A stretch of DNA of 13,311 nucleotides from contig QMLW01000014.1 in the NCBI GenBank assembly GCA_003646935.1, forward strand, positions 1-13,311, read 5' to 3'. This DNA comes from Deltaproteobacteria bacterium (GTDB lineage: Bacteria; Desulfobacterota; DSM-4660; Desulfatiglandales; B25-G16). The notes beneath the pieces are model-generated. The model was not told the DNA's origin and ran no database searches. It saw only the letters and a list, made by a program, of their open reading frames with translations. Both the position numbers and the translations under genes were made by a program. Positions 8,377-13,311 of the stretch are shown piece after piece; position 1 is the first letter of the stretch, and each line of letters begins with the position of its first letter.

Positions 8377-8391
8377 GTGATTCGAATTTCG
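8356..8391. repeat. TTCGAATTTCG direct repeats
   Basis: TTCGAATTTCG occurs at 8367-8377 and again at 8381-8391, preceded by the related TTTGAATTTG at 8356-8365. The likely lptE start falls inside this array. Confidence 0.6.
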
Positions 8392-8976
8392 CATCTTGTT
8401 GGAATCTCGCGCTTCTCGGGCCTTTGGCAAAGCTCGAATGGTGCTCTAGTATTGCTCGTTTGCTGCCTCCTGATCACGGGTTGCGGCTATCAATTCAGGA
8501 TTGCCGGGGCGCCTATCGGGGTCACACTCGATACGATTGCGATCCCCATCTTTCCCACCACCTCTTCTTACGTAGGGTATGAAGCCGATTTCGCGAGGAT
8601 ACTCAGGGAGGAGTTCATTACGCATTCCCGCGTGAGGATCGTGAGCGAGGAGAAAGCCCAGACGGTCTTAAGCGGAAGTATCTACTCCATTATCACGGAA
8701 CCATATACATACCGCGTAAAAAAACAGACCATACACGGGCTTACTGCAACGGATGAGATCACCAGATCGAGGGAGATGAGGGTACGGGTGGAGGCCAAGC
8801 TGACCGATAGGGAGACGGGAACCGTAATCTGGCATGATAGCTCATTCATTGGCGAGACCACCTTTTCGGTAAGCTCGGATCCCCTCAGTACTCGCTATAA
8901 TCAGCGCAAGGCATTTATCGCTATCGCCCAAGACATCGCCACTCGGATCTACGCCAAAACCATGGAACGATTTTAA
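8377..8976 (+). CDS. lptE: LPS assembly lipoprotein LptE
   Basis: LptE is an outer-membrane lipoprotein that forms a plug-and-barrel complex with LptD to place lipopolysaccharide in the outer leaflet. The protein has a hydrophobic signal segment (ALVLLVCCLL) and lipobox ITGC, with Cys36 in this form followed by GYQFR, as is typical. The mature part (164 residues) matches the family: IAIPIFPTTSSYVGYEAD, FARILREEF, then alternating beta strands. The leuS-lptE-holA order also occurs in E. coli. The start is uncertain. The frame is open back to 8113 with ATG at 8113 and 8305, but that stretch is repeat sequence. GTG at 8377 gives a plausible signal peptide with basic residues, although it lacks a ribosome binding site. 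The stop overlaps the holA ATG (TAATG). Confidence 0.85.
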   Translation: MIRISHLVGISRFSGLWQSSNGALVLLVCCLLITGCGYQFRIAGAPIGVTLDTIAIPIFPTTSSYVGYEADFARILREEFITHSRVRIVSEEKAQTVLSGSIYSIITEPYTYRVKKQTIHGLTATDEITRSREMRVRVEAKLTDRETGTVIWHDSSFIGETTFSVSSDPLSTRYNQRKAFIAIAQDIATRIYAKTMERF

Positions 8977-9992
8977 TGAAAGGACTGGCCCCGGATAATG
9001 TTCTGATGTCGTTAAACACCGGAGCTCTCGCGTCTTTCTATCTCTTTTATGGTCCGGAGGAGTTCCGGATCGAACTCATCCTGGATGAGATCAAGACCAA
9101 GCTGATACCGGAGTCCGCAAAGGATTTCAATCTTGAAACCCTGTATGCTGAAGACGTCCCCGCCCGAGAGGTCATCAACAGGGCTCGATTGATCCCCTTT
9201 ATGTCGCCCCGCAGATTGCTCATTGTGCGGGGAACGGAGCATTACTCCAAAGGAGACCGGGAGCTTTTTCTCGCCTACCTGGATGACCCTGTTGATTCAA
9301 CCTGCATCATCTGGGTGTCAAGGGTAACGGAGTTAAAAGGCCCTTTTTACAAACGATTTCAGGACTCCGGAAGGGCAGTCAATTTTAAAAAGCTCACTGA
9401 ACGTCAGGCCTATGGCTGGATGCACAAGAGGGCGGAAGAGCTGGGGGTGCATATCGATCGTGAAGCAGCAGCCTTTCTATACCAGATGGTTGGAAGCAGC
9501 CTGCGTGATATTTATAGCGAGCTGTGGAAGCTCTCGGTGAGGTTTCCCCAGTCCCGGATAGGGGTAGAGCAGATAAAGGATTTGGCCACATTCAGCAGGC
9601 TCTTTACCGTGTTTGAGCTGGTAGACCACCTCTCCCATAGGGATGTCTCCCATGCCCTAGAGGTATTAAACAGGCTTTTTGAGACACAGGGGCGGGACTC
9701 CAAGTCTGTATTGGGCGTTTTGGGCATGGTGGCAAGGCAGATCAGGTTGATCTCTCAGGCCAAGGCCGGCAAAAGAGAGGCACGGGGAAAGAGGGCAGTG
9801 GTGGAAAGGCTAAAACCCCTGCCCAATTTCGTAATTGACAAGTGCATAGCCCAAGAGAAGCTCTGGGCGGAGAAAGAGCTTGAGTATGCCTTAACTCACC
9901 TTTATGATGCAGATGGACTGATCAGGACTGGCTCGAAGGGGGATCTTATTCTGGAGAATCTGGTTGTGCGGCTTTGTCGCCCTCTGAGCTGA
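8976..9992 (+). CDS. holA: DNA polymerase III delta subunit
   Basis: HolA is the delta subunit of the clamp loader, which opens the beta sliding clamp. The 338-residue length is typical. The AAA+-like domain 1 begins ASFYLFYGPEEFRIEL (about 16-31). RLLIVRGTE (about 78-86) and CIIWVSRVTELKGPFYKRF (about 110-128) follow, then the helical domains with DREAAAFLYQMVGSSLRDIYSELWKL presented here only in part as FLYQMVGSSLRDI, and FSRLFTVFELVDHLS. Domain 3 includes VLGMVARQIRLI. Its ATG shares one base with the lptE stop, implying coupling; ATG at 9006 is a less likely alternative start. The 3' end overlaps the convergent rpsT by 47 bases, so there is no room for a separate terminator. Confidence 0.94.
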   Translation: MKGLAPDNVLMSLNTGALASFYLFYGPEEFRIELILDEIKTKLIPESAKDFNLETLYAEDVPAREVINRARLIPFMSPRRLLIVRGTEHYSKGDRELFLAYLDDPVDSTCIIWVSRVTELKGPFYKRFQDSGRAVNFKKLTERQAYGWMHKRAEELGVHIDREAAAFLYQMVGSSLRDIYSELWKLSVRFPQSRIGVEQIKDLATFSRLFTVFELVDHLSHRDVSHALEVLNRLFETQGRDSKSVLGVLGMVARQIRLISQAKAGKREARGKRAVVERLKPLPNFVIDKCIAQEKLWAEKELEYALTHLYDADGLIRTGSKGDLILENLVVRLCRPLS

Positions 9993-10257
9993 CGGCAGCC
10001 AATTTATTTACCTCCCGGGCTAGCCGCGCGATCTTCCTGCTCGAGTTATTCTTGTGGATAACGCCTTTGGATTGAATCTTTTGCAGAACGGAAGCGGTTT
10101 TACTAAGAGAAACCCGTGCTCCTTCAAGATCTTTATTCGCAATAGCGAGCCTGGTCTCTTTGATCGCCGTTTTGGCCTTTGTTTTATATGCTGCATTTCT
10201 CGATCTTCGGGCCAGGCTTTGTCTATTTCGTTTCATGGCGGATTTATGGGTTGCCAA
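9946..10257 (-). CDS. rpsT: Ribosomal protein S20, with C-terminal extension
   Basis: S20 binds 16S rRNA in the small subunit. From the TTG at 10257 the protein is 103 residues, starting MATHKSAMKRNRQSLARR as S20 should. KGVIHKNNSSRKIARL and EVNKLA follow near the usual C-terminus. About 16 extra residues (AVSSEGDKAAQPDSPE) follow NKLA; bacterial S20 is usually 85-90 residues. That extension coincides with the 47-base overlap with the end of holA. An in-frame GTG at 10263 would leave only 1 base after the AGGAGG and gives an atypical MYLATHK start. A UUG start is known for E. coli rpsT, where it is tied to translational autoregulation; similar control here is inference. Confidence 0.93.
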   Translation of the reverse strand: MATHKSAMKRNRQSLARRSRNAAYKTKAKTAIKETRLAIANKDLEGARVSLSKTASVLQKIQSKGVIHKNNSSRKIARLAREVNKLAAVSSEGDKAAQPDSPE

Positions 10258-10264
10258 ATACACA

Positions 10265-10270
10265 CCTCCT
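10265..10270 (-). promoter_or_regulatory. Ribosome binding site of rpsT
   Basis: A perfect AGGAGG (minus strand) lies 7 bases before the TTG at 10257 and only 1 base before the GTG at 10263. This decides for the TTG start. It pairs a strong Shine-Dalgarno with a weak start codon. Confidence 0.75.
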
Positions 10271-10292
10271 CACAGTCTTTAACGTATCGGAA

Positions 10293-10313
10293 ATTCTAGA
10301 ACTTATTTAAGTT
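10293..10313. promoter_or_regulatory. Palindrome and possible -10 upstream of rpsT
   Basis: AACTTA (10300-10305) and TAAGTT (10308-10313) form a perfect inverted repeat with 2 bases between. Next to it, 10298-10293 reads TAGAAT on the minus strand, a plausible -10 hexamer about 35 bases from the rpsT start. No good -35 is found at the right distance. Operator or promoter function is only suggested. Confidence 0.25.
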
Positions 10314-10351
10314 AAAGGACTTTTTATAGCTTTAGATTTTCAACTCGCTCA

Positions 10352-10468
10352 TGGAATAATGGAATGTTGGAATGTTGGAATGATGTGTAGGAAAAGCGGC
10401 AAAAGTTATATCAATAGTTTTTCTTCCTCTAAACTCATTATTCTAGTACTCCATTATTCCAATGTTCC
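10352..10468. repeat. Inverted octamer arrays between rpsT and murJ
   Basis: Four tandem octamers, TGGAATAA, TGGAATGT, TGGAATGT and TGGAATGA, occupy 10352-10383. The opposite strand carries the same kind of unit at 10450-10468 (TGGAACAT, TGGAATAA, then TGGA). The 12-base words at 10352-10363 and 10450-10461 are exact reverse complements. A core of about 66 bases lies between. This is a MITE-like, probably dispersed, element in the divergent spacer. Confidence 0.6.
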
Positions 10469-10472
10469 ACTT

Positions 10473-10485
10473 GGGGCGAAGCCCC
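10473..10485. repeat. Short GC hairpin GGGGC-GAA-GCCCC
   Basis: A perfect 5-base-pair stem with a GAA triloop lies directly after the inverted octamer array. No T-run follows on either side that would make it a standard terminator. It is probably part of the repeat cluster. Confidence 0.4.
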
Positions 10486-10489
10486 TACG

Positions 10490-10520
10490 TTCAATTGTGA
10501 TTATTGGGGAACACTAGAAT
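10490..10520 (+). promoter_or_regulatory. Possible murJ promoter
   Basis: TAGAAT (10515-10520) resembles a -10 hexamer and would start a transcript about 20 bases before the murJ ATG. The best upstream partner, TTCAAT (10490-10495), is poor and 19 bases away. The gene needs its own promoter because rpsT diverges from it. Confidence 0.3.
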
Positions 10521-10546
10521 AAAGCGCACGATGTGTCAAGGTTTTT

Positions 10547-12118
10547 ATGAGCGAAAATGAGCTGGTCACAAGGGCTGCCGGGGTCATAGGGATCTATACC
10601 TTCCTGAGCAGGATTCTGGGGCTTCTCAGGGATATGCTCATAGCCAATTTCTTTGGCTCTGGCATGTCCGCAGACGCCTTCTTTGTTGCATTCAGAATCC
10701 CCAATCTCCTGCGGAGGCTCTTTGCCGAGGGCTCTTTCTCCGTGGCCTTCATACCGGTCTTCACCGAATATCTCCAGAAAAGATCAAGGGAAGATGCCTT
10801 TCTGCTCGCACGGGTTGTGATAACGTCTCTTACTATCATTCTCACCGCTGTGACCGTTCTCGGCATTGTATTGTCGCCCCTGATCGTAAGGATTATCGCC
10901 CCGGGCTTCGGGGGCATGGGGGAGAAGTATGCCCTCACAGTTCTCTTAACCAGGATTATGTTCCCCTATATATTCCTGGTAAGCGTGCTCGCGCTGTTTA
11001 CCGGCATCCTCAATTCCCTGAAGCACTTTGCAGCACCTGCCATGGCCCCTATCTTTTTAAACCTCTCTATGATTGCAGCCCTTGTTTTTCTCGCTCCCCA
11101 TATGAAAATCCCGACGGTAGGACTCGCCGTTGGGGTCATAGTCGGCGGGATCCTACAGATGCTCTTGCAGGTGCCCTTTTTACTGAAAAAAGGACTGTCC
11201 TTTGCACCGCGATGGCTGCCCTCCCACCCGGCATTACGGAAGATCGGAATCTTGATGCTCCCCACCATCTTCGGCTCTGCGATCTATCAGATCAACCAGC
11301 TGGTAGGAACCCTTTTGGCCTCCCTTCTCAGGGAGGGAAGTGTGTCGTACTTATACTATGCCGACAGGCTGGTGCAGTTTCCTCTCGGGGTATTCGGCAT
11401 CGCAATCAGCACCGCCGTATTGCCGTCCCTTTCACGGGAGGCGGTGGATAGAGATTTTGAGGGGCTCAGAGGCACGCTTTCTCACGCTATCAGGCTCACC
11501 ATGTTCATCACTATACCGGCAATGGTGGGGTTGATTGTCCTCAGGGAGCCAGTAGTAAGGCTTCTGTTTGAAAGGGGTGCCTTTGACTCATTTACCACCG
11601 TAATGACCGCCCAGGCCTTGCTCTTCTACTCCCTTGGGCTTTGGGCATTTGCCGGGCTCAGGGTGTTCGTTTCCGCCTTTTACTCCCTTCAAGACACCGT
11701 TACTCCCGTGAAGGTTGCGGTGGCGGCAATGATCGCAAATATCGTCTTTTCATTGCTGCTGATGGGGCCTCTTAAGCACGGGGGACTGGCTTTGGCCCTT
11801 TCCCTTGCCTCCACCATGCAGCTTGTAATCCTTATTCTCTTTATCAGAAAAAAGATTGGGGGGATCGAGGGGAGGGCAGTTCTCGGCTCAATGGCTAAAT
11901 CGTTTATCTCATCAATGATTATGGCCGTCTGTATTTACTGGCTTTTCTTTAAGATTCTTTCCGCCGTATTTACGGGCACCATTGTGGGCCTCGCATTTGG
12001 CGTACTTATCGTTGTGGGAGCGGGCATCCTGATATACCTTATTTCAGCGCGTCTTCTCAAAAGCGAGGAGCTCACTTCGGTTTTAGAGGCGGTAAGAAGA
12101 TCCCGGAGAAGGGTGTAA
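10547..12118 (+). CDS. murJ: Lipid II flippase MurJ (MviN family)
   Basis: MurJ moves lipid-linked peptidoglycan precursor across the inner membrane. It is a MOP-superfamily protein with about 14 membrane segments, and this 523-residue protein is strongly hydrophobic throughout. The N-terminal signature SRILGLLRDMLIANFFG followed by ADAFFVAFRIPNLLRRLFAEG is diagnostic. Arg22, Arg28, Asp43 and Arg56 sit at positions matching residues needed in E. coli MurJ, and YADRLVQFPLGVFG contains Arg274, matching E. coli Arg270. The C-terminus ends in a basic tail (RRSRRRV). The ATG has only a weak AAGG upstream. It stands alone, divergent from rpsT, and is followed by a 265-base spacer without an evident gene. 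Confidence 0.96.
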   Translation: MSENELVTRAAGVIGIYTFLSRILGLLRDMLIANFFGSGMSADAFFVAFRIPNLLRRLFAEGSFSVAFIPVFTEYLQKRSREDAFLLARVVITSLTIILTAVTVLGIVLSPLIVRIIAPGFGGMGEKYALTVLLTRIMFPYIFLVSVLALFTGILNSLKHFAAPAMAPIFLNLSMIAALVFLAPHMKIPTVGLAVGVIVGGILQMLLQVPFLLKKGLSFAPRWLPSHPALRKIGILMLPTIFGSAIYQINQLVGTLLASLLREGSVSYLYYADRLVQFPLGVFGIAISTAVLPSLSREAVDRDFEGLRGTLSHAIRLTMFITIPAMVGLIVLREPVVRLLFERGAFDSFTTVMTAQALLFYSLGLWAFAGLRVFVSAFYSLQDTVTPVKVAVAAMIANIVFSLLLMGPLKHGGLALALSLASTMQLVILILFIRKKIGGIEGRAVLGSMAKSFISSMIMAVCIYWLFFKILSAVFTGTIVGLAFGVLIVVGAGILIYLISARLLKSEELTSVLEAVRRSRRRV

Positions 12119-12383
12119 GATTGGGCTTGATTGTGCGGGAAAAACATGGCATATGAATAGCTTAGATAAGCTGTCATATTGAAATTTTAATCACATTTTT
12201 GTTATTGATATAGGAGGATATTCGAACAGGATGAAGGTGCAAGGCCCTGGGTAGCCATTCCACGAACGTATAGTCTTTGCCCTGAGCCTTATGCCTTAAG
12301 CCAAATGACTCGATCAGTTTTGATCATGTTTAAGCCATTTAGTGCTTGCCGGTTTGAGACGAAAACTTAAACGCTATACTCGT
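12119..12383. other. Gene-poor spacer between murJ and tRNA-Ala
   Basis: No convincing gene is seen. It holds an AT-rich hairpin at 12151-12179, a perfect AGGAGG at 12212-12217 whose nearest ATG (12231) opens only a 7-codon frame, and a direct repeat TTAAGCCA at 12296-12303 and 12330-12337. A TATACT at 12375-12380 is too close to the tRNA 5' end to be an ordinary -10 for it. Confidence 0.5.
12151..12179 (+). terminator. Candidate hairpin after murJ
   Basis: ATATGA-AT-AGCTTA and TAAGCT-G-TCATAT pair around a GA turn, 32 bases after the murJ stop. The stem is AT-rich, and the following sequence has only scattered T runs, so it is a weak terminator candidate at best. An operator or a remnant repeat is equally possible. 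Confidence 0.3.
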
Positions 12384-12459
12384 GGGGATGTAGCTCAGAT
12401 GGGAGAGCGGTACGTTCGCAACGTACAGGTCAGGGGTTCGATTCCCCTCATCTCCACCA
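12384..12459 (+). tRNA. tRNA-Ala (anticodon CGC)
   Basis: A complete 76-base cloverleaf with encoded CCA. The acceptor GGGGATG pairs with CATCTCC and includes the G3-U70 pair that specifies alanine. The D-arm is GCTC/GAGC. The anticodon stem is GTACG/CGTAC with loop TTCGCAA, so the anticodon at 12417-12419 is CGC and reads GCG codons. The T-arm is AGGGG-TTCGATT-CCCCT. The recombinase gene begins 37 bases beyond its 3' end, which makes this tRNA the likely integration site of the downstream element. Confidence 0.97.
12436..12459. other. Likely attachment site at the tRNA-Ala 3' end
   Basis: The T-arm and acceptor 3' half of the tRNA lie directly beside a tyrosine recombinase gene. Elements of this kind normally recombine within the tRNA 3' half and leave a direct copy of it at the far end. 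That second copy would be outside the window, so the exact core cannot be defined here. Confidence 0.5.
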
Positions 12460-12473
12460 CTTTTAAGGATTCG

Positions 12474-12493
12474 TGGTTAACGTTTTGGTTAAC
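12474..12493. repeat. Paired TGGTTAAC in the tRNA-integrase spacer
   Basis: TGGTTAAC occurs at 12474-12481 and 12486-12493, a 12-base period. Each contains the palindrome GTTAAC. It lies where recombinase arm or accessory sites could be expected, but the function is unknown. Confidence 0.45.
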
Positions 12494-12496
12494 ACT

Positions 12497-13311
12497 TTAG
12501 TTTCCATTTAAAAAAACCTCTAATTTTTCTACTGCCTGATCAATATCATCTCTATCAATCTTGTTGTACCTGGTGAACATTGAATCAGTGTTATGTCCTG
12601 TTATTGCCTTAATGGTCTCTTTATCTACCCCTGCTTTTCTCATGTTAGTATTGAAGGTATGCCTCAGGTCGTGAAAGGTTAAACCGCCTTTTACCTTCCT
12701 GCCATAGGGGACCTTTGCTTTTTCACAAAGAGTCTTGAAAGTTGTCTTAATATCCTTGATTGGTTTACCATTATAGAGAAATACGTGAGGATCGAGCAGT
12801 GCCGTTGGTATCTTTTTTAAGATTCGATACAATTCATCACAGATAGGGCAGGTCCTTGGCTCTCCGGTCTTGGTATCTATGGCCTCTAACTTGATGCGCC
12901 TATTATTCAAATCTATCTTATCCCTTGTCAGATTTAGGATTTCGCTTTTCCTCATTCCGGTATAAAAGGCAGTGGCCAAGATCCCTTTAAGGTATTGGGA
13001 GCAATGTTTGTGATTTATGAGCTTTTCAAACTGTTCCTTGGTGTATATCTCGTCTCGGGCATTAGCGTTGCTCTTTAGTAAGTTTTTTATAGACAAGAAT
13101 GTATGTAAGGTATTCGCGCTTACCTTTTTGTTTTCCCAGGCCTTCTTTACTATCATTTTGGCTTGTGTTATCTCATCGTCAATTGTGGCAAGAGAAACAC
13201 CCTTTTTCTTCCGTTTTTCCCTGTAGTTTTGAAAATCAACTGGCAGAATGTGAGTTACAATTCTATCCCCCATTTCCTTATTGAGTAGTTTTACCCTGTA
13301 TCCCATCTGTC
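12497..13311 (-). CDS. Tyrosine recombinase (phage-type integrase), partial at its N-terminus
   Basis: This enzyme would integrate and excise the element that begins here. The frame is open to the window edge; the Met codon at 13306 is preceded in frame by CAG, so the true start and any arm-binding domain probably lie beyond the window. Numbering from that Met, a core-binding domain (about 20-85, ending LLKSNANARD) is followed by the catalytic domain with Arg119 (YTGMRKSEIL), a likely Lys146 (DTKTGEPR), His212 and Arg215 (FHDLRHTFNTNMRKAGV), His238 (ITGHNT) and nucleophile Tyr247 (MFTRY). All catalytic residues are present, so it may be active. The gene is visibly AT-richer than the core genes and points toward the tRNA. 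The variant resembles integrases common in Desulfobacterota, by recollection. Confidence 0.93.
   Translation of the reverse strand, partial: QMGYRVKLLNKEMGDRIVTHILPVDFQNYREKRKKKGVSLATIDDEITQAKMIVKKAWENKKVSANTLHTFLSIKNLLKSNANARDEIYTKEQFEKLINHKHCSQYLKGILATAFYTGMRKSEILNLTRDKIDLNNRRIKLEAIDTKTGEPRTCPICDELYRILKKIPTALLDPHVFLYNGKPIKDIKTTFKTLCEKAKVPYGRKVKGGLTFHDLRHTFNTNMRKAGVDKETIKAITGHNTDSMFTRYNKIDRDDIDQAVEKLEVFLNGN

Noticed and set aside
10263..10263. GTG start for rpsT
   Set aside because: It is only 1 base from the AGGAGG and adds residues before the typical MA(T/N)HKSA start.
12212..12237. Small gene after the AGGAGG at 12212
   Set aside because: The only nearby ATG (12231) is 13 bases away and reaches a stop after 7 codons.
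12375..12380. TATACT as the -10 of tRNA-Ala
   Set aside because: It ends 3 bases before the mature 5' end, so transcription would begin inside the tRNA; its -35 partner is also poor.

Overview
The window looks like a chromosomal core region of a Gram-negative bacterium, followed by the first few hundred bases of an integrated element. The order nrdR, ribD, ribE, ribBA, ribH, nusB, a stand-alone M17-type N-terminal domain gene, leuS, lptE, holA, with rpsT reading back and then murJ, together with a fused RibBA and the style of the proteins, points to Desulfobacterota (the former Deltaproteobacteria, Syntrophobacter-like lineages). That placement is inference from gene order and protein character, not a database match. 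An outer membrane is implied by lptE.

Positions 1-4920 hold nrdR, a complete GTP and ribulose-5-phosphate to riboflavin set (ribD, riboflavin synthase alpha, ribBA, lumazine synthase ribH) and nusB, all on the plus strand. Two copies of one small inverted-repeat element sit on either side of ribD. The second copy supplies the ribD stop codon, and the first ends 4 bases before the ribD start. No FMN riboswitch is visible in front of any rib gene.

Positions 4929-9992 hold a plus-strand run: a stand-alone domain resembling the N-terminal part of leucyl aminopeptidase, leuS (overlapping it by 14 bases), lptE and holA (overlapping by 1 base). The leuS-lptE spacer is made largely of repeat-like sequence, so the lptE start is uncertain. 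rpsT (ribosomal protein S20) is on the minus strand. It probably starts at TTG, and its 3' end overlaps holA by 47 bases, so that a C-terminal extension of S20 is encoded opposite the end of the delta subunit gene.

Positions 10258-12118 hold a repeat-rich divergent spacer and murJ (lipid II flippase). Positions 12119-13311 hold a gene-poor spacer, a tRNA-Ala(CGC), and the C-terminal part of an AT-rich tyrosine recombinase that runs off the window edge. This is the usual layout of an element integrated at the 3' end of a tRNA gene, so the window probably ends just inside a genomic island or prophage.

No wholly new system is evident. The items most worth a second look are the S20/delta overlap, the repeat pair framing ribD, a His to Gln change at a metal-ligand position in RibBA, the octamer repeat arrays, and the island boundary.
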